The notes beneath the pieces are model-generated. The model made no database searches. It saw only the letters and a program-made list of their open reading frames with translations, and was not told where the DNA came from. The position numbers and the translations under genes were made by a program. From Vibrio amylolyticus (GTDB lineage Bacteria; Pseudomonadota; Gammaproteobacteria; Enterobacterales; Vibrionaceae), in the NCBI RefSeq assembly GCF_023145695.1, contig NZ_JAJHVV010000002.1:186001-250000 (forward strand): DNA of 64,000 nucleotides, given 5' to 3'. This document shows, piece by piece, positions 47,546-58,193 of the stretch. Numbering within the stretch: position 1 is the first letter of the stretch; every line of letters begins with the position of its first letter.

Positions 47546-50005
47546 ATGCGAGTATTAAAGTTTGGAGGTTCATCATTAGCTGATGCTGATCGTTTTTTAA
47601 GAGCGGCGGATATCATTGCTAATAATGCACAGCAAGAAGAGGTGGCAGTCGTCCTCTCTGCACCAGGAAAAACAACCAACAAGTTAGTAGCGGTTATTGA
47701 TGTCGCGCTTCGAAATGGAGAGGCTGATTTACAAATTTCTGAGTTAGAGTCTTCGTTTAAAGCGCTGTTTGCAGATATCAAATCGGAGTTACCAAATATC
47801 TGTGGGAACGGCTTTACGACACAGATGAAAACATCCCTTTCTCAACTTCGCCAGTTTGTTCATGGCATCAACTTATTAGGGATGTGCCCTAATCATGTTA
47901 ATGCTCGAATCATCAGTAAAGGCGAGCGAATTTCTATTCAGTTAATGAAAGCAGTTCTTGAGGCTAAAGGACAAGCCGCAAGCCTGATTGATCCTGTGCA
48001 GTATCTTTTTGCGCAAGGTGATCATCTAGAAGCGATGGTTGATGTTGAAGTTTCAACTCAGAATTTTAAGCAAAGCCCACTGCCTGTTGGCCATGTCAAC
48101 ATCATGCCTGGATTTACGGCTGGTAATGCTAAAGGCGAGATCGTTACTTTAGGACGAAATGGTTCTGATTATTCAGCCGCGGTACTTGCTGCTTGTTTGC
48201 GTGCAGATTGTTGTGAAATCTGGACCGATGTTGATGGCGTATACAATTGTGACCCTCGCTTAGTAGATGATGCTCGCTTACTGAAATCTTTAAGCTACCA
48301 AGAAGCGATGGAATTATCTTACTTTGGCGCTTCCGTTCTTCACCCTAAAACCATTGCACCAATTGCGCAGTTTCACATCCCATGTCTTATTAAAAATAGC
48401 TTTAACCCACAAGGTGCTGGCACATTAATTGGTCAAGATACTGGTGAAGATAATCTAGCAATAAAAGGCATTACCACGCTCAATGACCTAACAATGGTTA
48501 ATGTATCTGGCCCTGGCATGAAAGGCATGGTTGGTATGGCGAGTCGCGTATTTGGTGCGATGTCTTCAGCAGGTGTGTCTATTGTTCTTATTACTCAATC
48601 TTCTTCTGAATACAGCATCAGTTTCTGTATTGAAGCCGCGGATAAGCAAAAAGCAGCGCAAGTATTAAGAGAAGCGTTTGAGCTTGAACTCAAAGATGGC
48701 CTGCTTGAGCCGGTTGAGTTTATGGATGATGTGTCAATTGTCACTCTTGTCGGTGATGGTATGCGAACCTCTCGTGGCGTAGCGTCTCAATTCTTTGCAT
48801 CACTGGCTGAAGTAAACGTCAACATTGTTGCTATTGCACAGGGCTCTTCTGAGCGTGCTATATCAGCGGTTATTCCTGAAGATAAGATTGCTGAAGCGAT
48901 CAAAGCGTGTCACGAGAATCTGTTCAATTCGAAACACTTCTTAGATGTGTTCGTTGTTGGTGTTGGTGGTGTTGGTGGTGAACTCGTTGACCAAATCCAA
49001 CGTCAGCAAGAAAAACTGGCGGACAAAGGCATTGTGATTCGAGTTTGTGGTCTGGCAAACAGTAAAGGGTTGCTACTTGATAGTGAGGGGCTTCCTTTAG
49101 AGCACTGGCGTGATCGTATGCAAGGTGCGTCTGAAGAGTTTAGCTTAGCGCGTCTTATTTCTTTAGTTCAGCGTAATCACATCATTAACCCAGTACTGGT
49201 CGACTGTACGTCAAGTGAAGTGATCGCGAATCAATACGCTGATTTCCTAGGTGCTGGATTCCACGTTGTAACACCAAACAAAAAAGCCAACACATCAAGC
49301 ATGGCTTACTACCACCAGTTACGTGAAGTAGCACGTAGCTCACGTCGTAAACTGATGTATGAAACAACCGTTGGTGCTGGCCTACCAGTTATTGAAAACC
49401 TGCAAAACCTGATCTCTGCAGGTGATGAGCTGGAAAAATTCAACGGCATTCTATCGGGTTCACTCTCTTATATCTTCGGCAAGCTTGATGAAGGGATGAC
49501 ACTAAGCCAAGCGACAAATATTGCGAAGGACAACGGGTTTACTGAACCTGATCCACGTGATGATTTATCAGGGATGGATGTAGCGCGTAAGCTGCTTATT
49601 CTCGCTCGTGAAGCAGGTATGGCGCTTGAGCTTGAAGACGTTATCGTTGACCAAGCTCTACCACCAGGCTTTGATGATTCAGGCAGTGTGGAAGAGTTTA
49701 TGGCTCGACTACCTGAAGCTGATGCTTACTTTAAACAGCAAGTAGAAGAAGCGGCTAAAGAGGGCAAGGTTCTACGTTACGTTGGTGAGATAGCCGACGG
49801 TAAATGTAAAGTTCGTATTGCCGCGGTTGATGGCGATGATCCAATGTACAAGATCAAAGATGGTGAGAATGCACTGGCCTTCTATAGTCGTTATTACCAA
49901 CCAATCCCACTGGTTCTTCGCGGCTATGGCGCAGGTACAGAAGTGACGGCAGCAGGTGTATTCTCTGACGTGATGCGTACCCTTGGCTGGAAATTAGGAG
50001 TGTAA
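47546..50005 (+). CDS. thrA: bifunctional aspartokinase I / homoserine dehydrogenase I
   Basis: An 819-residue fusion catalysing the first and third steps from aspartate to threonine. The aspartokinase domain (1 to about 290) begins [15 protein letters not shown], two ACT-type regulatory domains follow (about 310-460), and the homoserine dehydrogenase domain (about 465-819) has the nucleotide loop [12 protein letters not shown] and the signature [34 protein letters not shown]. In E. coli this isozyme is inhibited by threonine. AGAGAAGGG gives a strong ribosome site. It is the first structural gene after the attenuator and 3 bp from thrB. Confidence 0.97.
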   Translation: MRVLKFGGSSLADADRFLRAADIIANNAQQEEVAVVLSAPGKTTNKLVAVIDVALRNGEADLQISELESSFKALFADIKSELPNICGNGFTTQMKTSLSQLRQFVHGINLLGMCPNHVNARIISKGERISIQLMKAVLEAKGQAASLIDPVQYLFAQGDHLEAMVDVEVSTQNFKQSPLPVGHVNIMPGFTAGNAKGEIVTLGRNGSDYSAAVLAACLRADCCEIWTDVDGVYNCDPRLVDDARLLKSLSYQEAMELSYFGASVLHPKTIAPIAQFHIPCLIKNSFNPQGAGTLIGQDTGEDNLAIKGITTLNDLTMVNVSGPGMKGMVGMASRVFGAMSSAGVSIVLITQSSSEYSISFCIEAADKQKAAQVLREAFELELKDGLLEPVEFMDDVSIVTLVGDGMRTSRGVASQFFASLAEVNVNIVAIAQGSSERAISAVIPEDKIAEAIKACHENLFNSKHFLDVFVVGVGGVGGELVDQIQRQQEKLADKGIVIRVCGLANSKGLLLDSEGLPLEHWRDRMQGASEEFSLARLISLVQRNHIINPVLVDCTSSEVIANQYADFLGAGFHVVTPNKKANTSSMAYYHQLREVARSSRRKLMYETTVGAGLPVIENLQNLISAGDELEKFNGILSGSLSYIFGKLDEGMTLSQATNIAKDNGFTEPDPRDDLSGMDVARKLLILAREAGMALELEDVIVDQALPPGFDDSGSVEEFMARLPEADAYFKQQVEEAAKEGKVLRYVGEIADGKCKVRIAAVDGDDPMYKIKDGENALAFYSRYYQPIPLVLRGYGAGTEVTAAGVFSDVMRTLGWKLGV

Positions 50006-50008
50006 ATC

Positions 50009-50977
50009 ATGGCGAAAGGAATGGATGTTGTTGTATACGCTCCTGCTTCAATTGGTAATGTTAGCGTTGGCTTTGATGTACTCGGCGCTGCGGTTTCTCC
50101 AGTTGACGGTACATTACTTGGCGATCGCGTTTTGGTTAAAAGTGGTGAAGAGCCATTTAGCCTAAAAACGGCAGGAAGCTTTGTCGCTAAATTGCCGAGT
50201 AATATGAAAGAGAATATCGTGTATGACTGCTGGGTTGTCTTTACCCGCGAACTTGCACGCAAAGATGTAGAGTCTTTGCCATTGGAGATGACGCTAGAAA
50301 AGAATATGCCGATCGGTTCTGGTCTGGGCTCTAGTGCATGTTCTATCGTAGCGGCACTGGATGCACTTAACCGCTTCCATGGCCAACCGTTAAATGAAAC
50401 GGAACTGCTGGCACTGATGGGAGAAATGGAAGGCAAGATATCGGGTGGCATTCACTACGATAACGTTGCTCCATGTTATCTTGGTGGCTTACAGCTGATG
50501 CTTGAAGAGCTCGGCATCATTAGCCAAGAAGTGCCATGTTTTGATGAGTGGTACTGGGTCATGGCTTACCCTGGCATTACAGTATCAACAGCCGAAGCGC
50601 GTGAGATACTGCCTTCTCAATATCGTCGCCAAGATATTATTGCTCACGGTCGTCACTTAGCTGGGTTCATTCATGCGTGTCATTCAGGTCAACCTGAATT
50701 GGCTGCCAAAATGATCAAAGACGTGATCGCAGAACCATATCGTGAGAAACTGCTACCTGGTTTTGCTGATGCGCGTAAATACGCGATGTCAGCTGGGGCA
50801 TTAGCAACCGGAATTTCGGGAAGCGGCCCAACCCTATTTAGCATTTGCAAAGATAAAGATGTCGCTGAGCGTGTTGCTCGTTGGCTTGAACAAAATTACG
50901 TACAAAATCAAGAAGGATTCGTCCATGTTTGTCGCTTAGACAAGCAAGGCTCGACCGTTACAGGAAGTTCACTATGA
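50009..50977 (+). CDS. thrB: homoserine kinase
   Basis: A GHMP-family kinase of 322 residues phosphorylating homoserine with ATP. Motifs: N-terminal [17 protein letters not shown], the phosphate loop [12 protein letters not shown] (about 92-103) and C-terminal [13 protein letters not shown]. The stop codon overlaps the thrC start (ATGA), so expression of the two is coupled. Confidence 0.97.
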   Translation: MAKGMDVVVYAPASIGNVSVGFDVLGAAVSPVDGTLLGDRVLVKSGEEPFSLKTAGSFVAKLPSNMKENIVYDCWVVFTRELARKDVESLPLEMTLEKNMPIGSGLGSSACSIVAALDALNRFHGQPLNETELLALMGEMEGKISGGIHYDNVAPCYLGGLQLMLEELGIISQEVPCFDEWYWVMAYPGITVSTAEAREILPSQYRRQDIIAHGRHLAGFIHACHSGQPELAAKMIKDVIAEPYREKLLPGFADARKYAMSAGALATGISGSGPTLFSICKDKDVAERVARWLEQNYVQNQEGFVHVCRLDKQGSTVTGSSL

Positions 50978-52257
50978 AGCTCTACAACATCAAAGAAAAT
51001 GATGAACAAGTCTCTTTTGGCCAAGCCGTGCGCCAAGGCTTAGGTCGTAATCAAGGTCTATTTTTCCCATCAGAATTGCCAAAGTTTGATGATATTGATG
51101 CGCTACTCGCAGAAGATTTTACTTCACGCAGCGCGAAAATTTTATCGGCATTAATTGGTGACGAGCTATCGAAAGAGGTCGTGAAAGGCCTAGTAGCAGA
51201 AGCATTCCAATTCCCTGCACCGATCAAGCAAGTAAAAGATGGCGTTTACGCGCTAGAACTATTCCATGGTCCAACGCTAGCGTTTAAAGATTTTGGTGGT
51301 CGTTTTATGGCTCAGTCTTTAGCGGCGGTATCTAATGGTGGAAAAATCACTATTTTAACTGCGACTTCAGGTGATACTGGTGCAGCCGTTGCTCATGCGT
51401 TCTACGGTATGGAAGACATCAATGTTGTGATTCTTTACCCGAAAGGCAAAATCAGCCCACTGCAAGAAAAACTATTCTGTACATTAGGTGGAAACATCCA
51501 CACTGTTGCTATTGATGGTGACTTTGACGCTTGTCAGTCGTTGGTTAAGCAATCATTTGATGACGCGGCTTTGCGTGAAGAGATTGGTCTTAATTCAGCT
51601 AACTCAATCAACATCAGCCGTTTAATGGCGCAAATCTGTTATTACTTTGAAGCTGCTTCTCAACTGAGCAAACAAGAGCGTGAGAATTTAGTTATCTCTG
51701 TACCAAGTGGTAACTTCGGTAACCTTACCGCGGGCCTACTGGCTAAAGCGTTAGGTTTGCCAATCAAACGCTTTATTGCAGCTACCAATGCGAACGATAC
51801 TGTTCCACGCTATCTTGAAACAGGTAAGTGGGATCCAAAACCAACGGTTGCTACTACATCGAATGCTATGGATGTGAGTCAACCAAATAACTGGCCACGT
51901 ATTGAAGAACTGTGTCAGCTGAAAGGTTGGGGTCTAGATACATTAGGTAAAGGCATGGTAACGGATGAGCAAAGTGCTGAGTCTGTGCGTGAACTGCACA
52001 GTGAAGGTTACTTATGTGAACCACACGGTGCGATTGCTTACCGCTTACTTGGCGAACAGTTACAAGAAGGTGAAACGGGTCTATTCCTTTGTACGGCACA
52101 CCCTGCGAAGTTTAAAGAAGTGGTCGATGATATCTTATCGGCTGATATTGATGTACCTGCACCTTTAGCGAAACATGCGGCAATGGAATTGTTGTCCGAA
52201 GATCTCGCAGATGACTTTGATGCACTGAAGGCGGTACTACGCCGAGTTCAAAAGTAA
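50974..52257 (+). CDS. thrC: threonine synthase
   Basis: A PLP enzyme of 427 residues converting O-phosphohomoserine to threonine. The PLP lysine lies in [15 protein letters not shown] (about Lys107), the glycine-rich phosphate cup in [14 protein letters not shown], and the rest matches E. coli ThrC closely ([19 protein letters not shown]). ATG 50974 (MKLYNIKEN) is the family start and overlaps the thrB stop; an in-frame extension into thrB is not credible. Last gene of the operon, followed by two hairpins. Confidence 0.97.
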   Translation: MKLYNIKENDEQVSFGQAVRQGLGRNQGLFFPSELPKFDDIDALLAEDFTSRSAKILSALIGDELSKEVVKGLVAEAFQFPAPIKQVKDGVYALELFHGPTLAFKDFGGRFMAQSLAAVSNGGKITILTATSGDTGAAVAHAFYGMEDINVVILYPKGKISPLQEKLFCTLGGNIHTVAIDGDFDACQSLVKQSFDDAALREEIGLNSANSINISRLMAQICYYFEAASQLSKQERENLVISVPSGNFGNLTAGLLAKALGLPIKRFIAATNANDTVPRYLETGKWDPKPTVATTSNAMDVSQPNNWPRIEELCQLKGWGLDTLGKGMVTDEQSAESVRELHSEGYLCEPHGAIAYRLLGEQLQEGETGLFLCTAHPAKFKEVVDDILSADIDVPAPLAKHAAMELLSEDLADDFDALKAVLRRVQK

Positions 52258-52274
52258 CGAGTTACCAATGGTAA

Positions 52275-52297
52275 AGCCTTAGCTAGATGCTAAGGCT
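52275..52297 (+). repeat. first hairpin after thrC
   Basis: AGCCTTAGC / GCTAAGGCT with loop TAGAT, 18 bp after the thrC stop. Only TCTT follows, so it is probably an auxiliary 3'-end hairpin in front of the true terminator. Confidence 0.6.
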
Positions 52298-52306
52298 CTT
52301 AAATAG

Positions 52307-52339
52307 AAAAGCGGCGCTATTTAATAGCGCCGCTTTTTT
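52307..52339. terminator. bidirectional terminator between thrC and grcA
   Basis: AAAAGCGGCGCTAT, loop TTA, ATAGCGCCGCTTTTTT: a perfect 10-bp G/C-rich stem with A- and T-runs on either side, serving the convergent thr operon and grcA. Confidence 0.92.
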
Positions 52340-52366
52340 ATCCAAATTTCTTAAAAAGAGAATGGA

Positions 52367-52744
52367 TTATAGAGAATCAGTGAAAGTACGTGCGATTACG
52401 TCTCGTTGCTGCTCAGTCGTTAGTGAGTTGAAACGTACAGCGTAGCCAGAAACACGAATAGTTAGCTGTGGGTAGTTCTCTGGGTGTGCTACTGCATCTT
52501 CTAGAGTTTCACGCTTAAGAACGTTAACGTTAAGGTGTTGACCACCTTCAATTTTTGGCGGAGTTTCGATTGCTACTTCACGGCTCTCGAATTGACCAAG
52601 ATCGTTGATTGCAACGATTTGGTCAGCTTCGTAGCCATTTGCAGCAGCAACACAGCGCGCTTCGTTCTTCTCGCTATCTAGTAGCCAGATTGAGTTAAGT
52701 AGATCGTCATTTGCAGCTGTTGTGATTTGAATACCTTGGATCAT
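52367..52744 (-). CDS. grcA: autonomous glycyl radical cofactor GrcA (YfiD)
   Basis: A 125-residue spare part for pyruvate formate-lyase: it mimics the C-terminal glycyl-radical domain and rescues oxygen-cleaved enzyme. The radical glycine lies in RVSGYAVRF (about Gly100), within the pyruvate formate-lyase-like end [19 protein letters not shown]. Near-identical to E. coli GrcA. Two FNR boxes with E. coli-like spacing lie upstream, so induction at low oxygen is expected. AGGAGA precedes the start. Confidence 0.97.
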   Translation of the reverse strand: MIQGIQITTAANDDLLNSIWLLDSEKNEARCVAAANGYEADQIVAINDLGQFESREVAIETPPKIEGGQHLNVNVLKRETLEDAVAHPENYPQLTIRVSGYAVRFNSLTTEQQRDVIARTFTDSL

Positions 52745-52832
52745 AACTTTCTCCTAGTCCACTCACGTGGAAATTGTTGTTAAATTTTAAGTCGAGCGAA
52801 TAATTCTTTATCTTATGGCAGCTATTCTAATA

Positions 52833-52846
52833 TTGATTTGAGTCAA
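52833..52846 (-). promoter_or_regulatory. FNR box I of the grcA promoter
   Basis: TTGATTTGAGTCAA, one mismatch to TTGAT-N4-ATCAA. A GATAAA -10 candidate at 52807-52812 on the minus strand puts the site near -40.5, the class II activating position. Confidence 0.7.
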
Positions 52847-52885
52847 AACACAACAAAAAACATTAACTTTGTTATGGTTATTTCT

Positions 52886-52899
52886 TTGATCTAGATCAA
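52886..52899 (-). promoter_or_regulatory. FNR box II of the grcA promoter
   Basis: TTGATCTAGATCAA, a perfect FNR consensus, centred exactly 53 bp upstream of box I. E. coli yfiD has FNR sites at -40.5 and -93.5, also 53 bp apart, with the upstream site lowering expression under full anaerobiosis. The other bases of this 340-bp gap hold the divergent nfo promoter. Confidence 0.8.
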
Positions 52900-53084
52900 T
52901 AAGTTATTGTTATATAACTGATTATAAAATAGTTTATAGATTAAAAAAAATTTTAATGTGATCTTTGTGGTAATTTTACAACAATAGGAAAAGGTGTATT
53001 TTGGGCCAAAACACGTTATAAAAGCGCCTGAAAATTGAATGATATATAGGGTAGTTGGCCCTATTAGACAGTAGGTTTATGACA

Positions 53085-53960
53085 ATGAATGTGAAGAATT
53101 ATGGCAATAAGCTTATCGGAGCTCATGTATCGGCTGCGGGTGGTGTTGATCTTGCGCCAATGAGAGCGAGAGAAATTGGGGCTAACGCATTTGCCCTTTT
53201 TACTAAAAACCAAAGACAATGGAAAGCTAAGCCTTTAGAAGAGAAAACTATCAGTGCATTTAAAGCAAATTGCAAAATGCTAGGTTTTACTACTGAACAT
53301 ATTCTTCCTCACGACTCTTACCTAATAAACCTTGGTGCACCGGAAGAAGAAAAGCTTCTCAAATCAAGAGCGGCATTTATTGATGAGATGGAGCGTTGCC
53401 AGCAGTTGGGACTGACATTATTGAATTTTCATCCTGGGAGTCATTTAAAGAAGATATCTGAGAATGAGTGTTTGGCCCTTATCTCTGAATCAATTAATTT
53501 AGCTCACCAAGCGGTTCCTGAAGTTATTGCCGTCATCGAGAATACTGCCGGTCAAGGGACAAACTTGGGTTGGAAATTTGAACATCTCGCTCAAATTATT
53601 GAAAAAGTAGAAGATAAAAGTCGCGTAGGGGTCTGCCTTGATACTTGCCACACGTTTACTGCAGGCTACGACTTACGGACAAAAGAAGCATGCGATCATA
53701 CCTTTTCAGAGTTCGATCGTATTGTCGGTATGCACTATCTTCGTGCAATGCATATCAATGATTCTAAAGTAGAATTAGCAAGCCGTGTCGATCGGCATCA
53801 TTCACTAGGGCAAGGGGAAATAGGTTGGGACTGCTTTGAGTATATTGCTAAAGATCCACGTTTTGATTCTATCCCTCTGATTTTAGAAACAATTGATGTC
53901 GATATATGGGCTGATGAAATTAAAGCACTAAGAGAATTTCATTTAAACTCAATCGCTTGA
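53085..53960 (+). CDS. nfo: deoxyribonuclease IV (endonuclease IV)
   Basis: A zinc-dependent AP endonuclease of base excision repair, about 291 residues, TIM-barrel. Recognisable zinc-ligand regions: [51 protein letters not shown] and [19 protein letters not shown] 53085 is preferred, with AGTAGG 9 nt upstream; ATG 53079 and TTG 53055 are in frame. It stands before a small ORF and ung, the glycosylase that creates the abasic sites this enzyme cuts. Confidence 0.95.
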   Translation: MNVKNYGNKLIGAHVSAAGGVDLAPMRAREIGANAFALFTKNQRQWKAKPLEEKTISAFKANCKMLGFTTEHILPHDSYLINLGAPEEEKLLKSRAAFIDEMERCQQLGLTLLNFHPGSHLKKISENECLALISESINLAHQAVPEVIAVIENTAGQGTNLGWKFEHLAQIIEKVEDKSRVGVCLDTCHTFTAGYDLRTKEACDHTFSEFDRIVGMHYLRAMHINDSKVELASRVDRHHSLGQGEIGWDCFEYIAKDPRFDSIPLILETIDVDIWADEIKALREFHLNSIA

Positions 53961-54046
53961 TGGGAGGCCTGAAAAAGTTGGCACTGATCTTTCATTACTA
54001 CAAATGAGCATCAACATTTTGTAGGTATATAAAGAGGAGTGTCATT

Positions 54047-54166
54047 ATGTCTACTATTACTCGTGCACCAATTGCTTATACTTCACGCGCCAGTCGCATG
54101 CCAACCCCTAACCGCCATATTACAGGGCAAGGTGGTCGCTTCAGAACGCCACAGAAAAATTCATGA
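54047..54166 (+). CDS. 39-residue basic small protein (putative)
   Basis: A short frame (MSTITRAPIAYTSRAS..., ending TPQKNS) with an excellent ribosome site: AGGAG, 7-nt spacing. It contains six Arg, one Lys and one His and no Asp or Glu, with many Ser, Thr and Pro, so it is strongly cationic and probably unstructured alone. It lies between two base-excision-repair genes, 86 bp after nfo and 73 bp before ung. I recognise no family. A nucleic-acid- or ribosome-binding role is a guess from charge; it may also be a membrane-active or regulatory peptide. Confidence 0.6.
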   Translation: MSTITRAPIAYTSRASRMPTPNRHITGQGGRFRTPQKNS

Positions 54167-54239
54167 TTAGGTTGTAATCCCTGTAAATTGGATTCGTTCA
54201 GTATAAGATGAACAAAATTTCAATTTATGGGGATACGAC

Positions 54240-54914
54240 ATGCCAACCACATGGCAAGATTTTATAAAGACTGAAGCACAGAAGCCTTACTTTATTGAGA
54301 TGATGGGCATCATTGAAAATGAACGCTTTAGTGGCAAAAATATCTACCCTTCAACAGATAACGTATTTAAAGCCTTTGAGCTTACGTCATTTGATAATGT
54401 TAAAGTCGTTATTCTTGGACAGGATCCTTATCACGGCCCAAATCAAGCCCATGGACTAAGTTTTTCTGTTCTCCCTAACGTAAAAGTACCCCCATCATTG
54501 GTTAATATCTATAAAGAACTCGCTAACGACATAGATGGCTTTTCTATTCCAAACCATGGTTTTTTGAATCACTGGGCTGAGCAGGGCGTGTTACTTCTGA
54601 ATACCGTCTTAACTGTGGAACAAGGAAAAGCGCATTCACACTCTAAATTGGGCTGGGAGACGTTTACCGATCATGCGATTGACCTGCTGGCCAAACATAA
54701 TCAAGGCATTGTCTTTTTACTTTGGGGAGCACATGCCCAGAAAAAAGGGCGCTTTATTGATCAAGAAAAACACCACGTTTTAACTGCGCCACACCCCTCT
54801 CCTTTGTCTGCTCACCGTGGCTTCTTTGGTTGTAATCACTTCTCTAAAGTAAATCAATGGCTTAAAAATCAAGGCGAGCAAGAGATCGATTGGGTTCTGA
54901 GTAATAAGGGATAA
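54240..54914 (+). CDS. ung: uracil-DNA glycosylase
   Basis: Removes uracil from DNA at the start of base excision repair; 224 residues, family 1. The water-activating motif is [18 protein letters not shown] (Asp62), and the minor-groove loop is [13 protein letters not shown] (His185). The start has GGGG six bases upstream. An inverted repeat GTTCA / TGAAC with TATAAG inside lies at about 54197-54215 and may mark its promoter. Confidence 0.97.
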   Translation: MPTTWQDFIKTEAQKPYFIEMMGIIENERFSGKNIYPSTDNVFKAFELTSFDNVKVVILGQDPYHGPNQAHGLSFSVLPNVKVPPSLVNIYKELANDIDGFSIPNHGFLNHWAEQGVLLLNTVLTVEQGKAHSHSKLGWETFTDHAIDLLAKHNQGIVFLLWGAHAQKKGRFIDQEKHHVLTAPHPSPLSAHRGFFGCNHFSKVNQWLKNQGEQEIDWVLSNKG

Positions 54915-55089
54915 TCGCTATATCTAAGAGTGTTCGCTTTGGCCACTGATGAGGTTGTTAGTATAAGTGCGTGAATGTTTGCGCTTATATCCAAAATTGA
55001 ATGCTAATGGCGGTTTTTTGAACAGGCTCAATACATATAGCCCCTCCCTCATATACACTTATATAAAGTAAGTATTAAGGAGAGAGATT

Positions 55090-55641
55090 ATGATGATTGA
55101 ACGGATTCGTCGCGAGCATGGCTATATGGTTCGCTTGCTGGCTATTTTGAGACAAAAGTTAGCATTGCTTAAAAATGAAGAGATGATTAACTATTCGTTA
55201 GTTCGCGACGTAGTCGATTACCTTGCGAATCATTCTGAGAAAGTCCACCATCCTAAAGAAGATATTATCTACCATTACTTTCTTTCTCATTATGGTCATC
55301 AATTTGAGATCAGTAATTTGGAATTAGAGCACCAGCAACTTTCTCAAAAGACGCATGAGTTTTTAGATGTAGTCGATATGATTCTCAAAGATGCCGTTAT
55401 TCCTCAAGATGTTTTTGTTGGTTTGCTCGAAGAGTTCCTTGCAACGCAAAAACGCCACTTAGAGACAGAAGAAGGTTCAATATTGCCTTTGATTGATAGA
55501 ACGTTTAAAACAAGTGATTGGCAAGCAGTAGAGAAACTGTGGGATGTGTGTGAAGAAGACCCTCTATTTGGTGAGACAATAGCGGATAAATATCAGCAGC
55601 TATCTCGCAGAGTCAACCAACTTAATAGTGAATGCGTTTAA
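55090..55641 (+). CDS. hemerythrin-like domain protein
   Basis: A 183-residue all-helical protein with the HHE di-iron pattern: His in RREHGYM (helix 1), HSEKVHHPKED (helix 2), LEHQQL (helix 3) and KRHLETEE (helix 4). Such domains bind oxygen, NO or iron and occur in sensing or repair of nitrosative damage; the exact role here is unknown. AAGGAGAG precedes two adjacent ATG codons. A near-palindrome (TATAAGTGCG / CGCTTATA) at about 54962-54989 may be a regulatory hairpin. Single-gene unit ended by the terminator at 55738. Confidence 0.82.
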   Translation: MMIERIRREHGYMVRLLAILRQKLALLKNEEMINYSLVRDVVDYLANHSEKVHHPKEDIIYHYFLSHYGHQFEISNLELEHQQLSQKTHEFLDVVDMILKDAVIPQDVFVGLLEEFLATQKRHLETEEGSILPLIDRTFKTSDWQAVEKLWDVCEEDPLFGETIADKYQQLSRRVNQLNSECV

Positions 55642-55737
55642 GGCATCTATCTACTTGACATTTTTACCGTAAGGGGATGGTGTCCTAGAGTGACTATGCC
55701 CGTAAAGAGAGTCGACTGAAAATCAGATTATAGAGAC

Positions 55738-55767
55738 AAAAAAGGCGCTAACGTTAGCGCCTTTTTT
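55738..55767. terminator. bidirectional terminator
   Basis: GGCGCTA, ACGT, TAGCGCC flanked by A6 and T6, between the hemerythrin-like gene and the convergent DUF3545 gene. Confidence 0.92.
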
Positions 55768-55778
55768 ATTCGTGTCTA

Positions 55779-55958
55779 TTAAATATCGAGATCTTCAACT
55801 CTTAGGTTCATATCCATATCGAGCAGTTCTTTTTGTAAACGCTGGCGATCTTTTATTGCTTCTATTTCTCGCCATTTGCGCTTCACTGGTTTTGAACGAG
55901 CTGCTTTACCTCTAGGGAAAGATGCTTCCATTACTTCATCGAACTGTACGCCTTCCAT
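55779..55958 (-). CDS. DUF3545 family small protein
   Basis: A 59-residue basic, helical protein (MEGVQFDEVMEASFPRGKAA, then KPVKRKWREIEAIKDRQRLQKEL). The sequence resembles the DUF3545 family of short vibrio/gammaproteobacterial proteins; function unknown. ATG 55958 is chosen because GAGGTGG lies just before it; an in-frame TTG four codons earlier lies inside that site. The Lys/Arg-rich middle and amphipathic C-terminal helix suggest nucleic-acid or protein binding. Confidence 0.7.
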   Translation of the reverse strand: MEGVQFDEVMEASFPRGKAARSKPVKRKWREIEAIKDRQRLQKELLDMDMNLRVEDLDI

Positions 55959-56665
55959 AAGCCACCTCAATTTTATTTTAATACGCCCTTACTGGGACCT
56001 TTTTAATACCACGATTTGCCTAAGGTTATCCTTGATTTGTTTCTCATTTGTTTATTTTTTATGAACATTTTATGTGTGTTATTAACTAAATATCACAAAA
56101 CCCAAAAAACAACCGATTAATTAATGAGCAAACAAACGGAAGTAATCGATTAAATTCGCTGTTAACAAGCACAGCAATCTAGGTATAGGTTATTCCGAGC
56201 AGAAGTTAACAATTGTGGTTTTATTTAGAAAATAACCAACGCTAGGTTAGGAAAAGGTCAAAAATCACCAAAACGCTATAACCCCCTCTCTCACTACGAT
56301 GAGCTCGTTTTTATTTTGTGTTCGCTAGGCGTATGTAACAAGTTGTTAATGTTGCAATGGATCTTTATGTATCTGTTGCAATTGTGGTTGGTTGTGATGC
56401 CTTTGTGTTAAAAATACATCTTTTAACAGAGTCTCATACTATTTATGTGCATTGGGTTTAGTATTGATTTTTGAGTTACCTAGCGGCATTATCCGGCGGT
56501 CAAAAATACACAGCTTCGAACACCAGGGTAAACTTTAGGGTTCGACATGAAAATTTCATCCTATAACGACAGACAATTTCGCTTTTTATATTTGAACAGC
56601 GATATGAGGTTTTTAGAGCTAAGCTTTCGTAGCTAAGAGCAGTGCAAACACCGAGAGAGGTTCTT
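55959..56665. other. long AT-rich region upstream of agcS
   Basis: About 700 bp without a defensible coding frame. It should contain the DUF3545 promoter on the left and the agcS promoter and leader on the right. Visible items are the short direct repeat AGCTAAG (twice, near 56618-56636) and weak inverted repeats; no riboswitch pattern is recognised. Confidence 0.55.
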
Positions 56666-58102
56666 GTGACAGACGTAATTAATTTAATGAATGACCTGCT
56701 ATGGGGTTCAATTCTAGTTTATCTACTTGTAGGTATCGGTATCTACTTCACGGTACGTTTAGGTTTTATTCAGTTTCGCCATTTTGGCCATATGTTCAGC
56801 GTGCTTAAAAATAGCCGCAAAGCAGATAATGCGGGTATCTCCTCTTTTCAAGCTCTTTGTACAAGCTTAGCTGCACGTGTTGGTACCGGTAATATGGCGG
56901 GGGTTGCGGTTGCACTTACCGCTGGTGGCCCTGGTGCTATCTTCTGGATGTGGTTAATTGCCATGTTAGGTATGGCAACATCATTTGCTGAAAGTACGCT
57001 TGCACAGCTTTACAAGACGCGTGATAACGATGGCAACTATCGCGGCGGTCCAGCTTACTACATGGAAAAAGGCTTGGGCATGCGCTGGATGGGCGTTCTG
57101 TTCTCTATTTTCCTTATCATCGCTTTTGGTCTCGTGTTTAACGCGGTTCAAGCGAATGCTATTGCAAGTGCGATGAATAATGCATTTGGTTTTGAAGAGC
57201 TATATGTTGGTATTGCGATTGTCCTTATTTCAGCGTTCGTTATCTTTGGTGGTATTCGTAAGATTGCACGTACCGCTGAACTGATCGTTCCTATCATGGC
57301 ACTGGCATACTTGCTTATCGCACTTTACGTGATGCTAACGAATATAGAGAAAGTGCCAGATGTCTTATCTCTTATATTTAAAAGTGCATTTGGTCTTCAA
57401 GAAGCCGCTGCAGGTGGTTTAGGCTACGCAATTGCTCAAGCGATGATTCAAGGTATTAAACGTGGTTTGTTCTCGAACGAAGCGGGTATGGGTTCTGCGC
57501 CAAACGCAGCAGCTTCGGCAACGCCTTATCCTCCACACCCTGCGTCTCAAGGTTATGTGCAAATGCTGGGTGTTTTCACTGATACCATTGTTATCTGTTC
57601 ATGTACTGTAGCGATTATCTTGATGTCTGGTGAGTACGTTCCTCATGGCGAAATTACGGGTATTGAACTGACACAGCGAGCATTAACAGCGCAAGTTGGC
57701 AGCTGGGGTGGTATCTTTGTAGCAGTGGCGATTTTCTTCTTCGCGTTCACTTCTATTATTGCTAACTACTCGTATGCAGAAACGAACCTTATCTTCTTAG
57801 AGCATAACAACAAGAAAGGCCTAGTACTGTTCAGACTGGTTGTTCTTGGTATGGTGATGTTTGGTTCTTTAGCGGCGCTACCAACGGTATGGGCACTGGC
57901 TGATGTTTCTATGGGTCTAATGGCGATTGTCAACTTAGTCGCGATTAGTCTGCTATCGGGAATCGTTATCAAGTTAGCAAAAGACTACAACCGTCAACTT
58001 GATGCGGGTAAAGTGCCGACATTTGACGCCAATGACTTCCCTGAACTGCAATCGCAACTTGAAGAAGGTATTTGGGATAACAGTAAGAAAAAATCCAATT
58101 AA
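56666..58102 (+). CDS. sodium:alanine/glycine symporter (AGCS family)
   Basis: A 478-residue inner-membrane transporter with about 10-11 helices, importing alanine or glycine with Na+. Family landmarks: GFIQFRHFGHMF, SSFQALCTSLAARVGTGNMAGVA, YRGGPAYYMEKGLG, IQGIKRGLFSNEAGMGSAPNAAA and the helix with YSYAETN. The start is taken as GTG 56666 (MTDVINLMND), with GAGAGG five bases before it; another GTG at 56642 is in frame. Single-gene unit with the terminator at 58123. Confidence 0.9.
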   Translation: MTDVINLMNDLLWGSILVYLLVGIGIYFTVRLGFIQFRHFGHMFSVLKNSRKADNAGISSFQALCTSLAARVGTGNMAGVAVALTAGGPGAIFWMWLIAMLGMATSFAESTLAQLYKTRDNDGNYRGGPAYYMEKGLGMRWMGVLFSIFLIIAFGLVFNAVQANAIASAMNNAFGFEELYVGIAIVLISAFVIFGGIRKIARTAELIVPIMALAYLLIALYVMLTNIEKVPDVLSLIFKSAFGLQEAAAGGLGYAIAQAMIQGIKRGLFSNEAGMGSAPNAAASATPYPPHPASQGYVQMLGVFTDTIVICSCTVAIILMSGEYVPHGEITGIELTQRALTAQVGSWGGIFVAVAIFFFAFTSIIANYSYAETNLIFLEHNNKKGLVLFRLVVLGMVMFGSLAALPTVWALADVSMGLMAIVNLVAISLLSGIVIKLAKDYNRQLDAGKVPTFDANDFPELQSQLEEGIWDNSKKKSN

Positions 58103-58122
58103 TATTACCTATTAGAGTAATT

Positions 58123-58155
58123 AAAAAGCCATGCAGACAACGCATGGCTTTTTTT
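58123..58155 (+). terminator. intrinsic terminator of agcS
   Basis: AAAAAGCCATGC, 7-nt loop AGACAAC, GCATGGCTTTTTTT, 20 bp after the stop codon. Confidence 0.9.
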
Positions 58156-58193
58156 GTAACCTAGTAAAGTCAAATACACATGGAATATAGAAT

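Noticed and set aside
55959..56665. Possible glycine riboswitch upstream of the alanine/glycine symporter
   Set aside because: Tandem glycine riboswitches precede some Vibrio symporter genes, but I see none of their conserved GGAGAG-type core or paired P1/P3 elements here.
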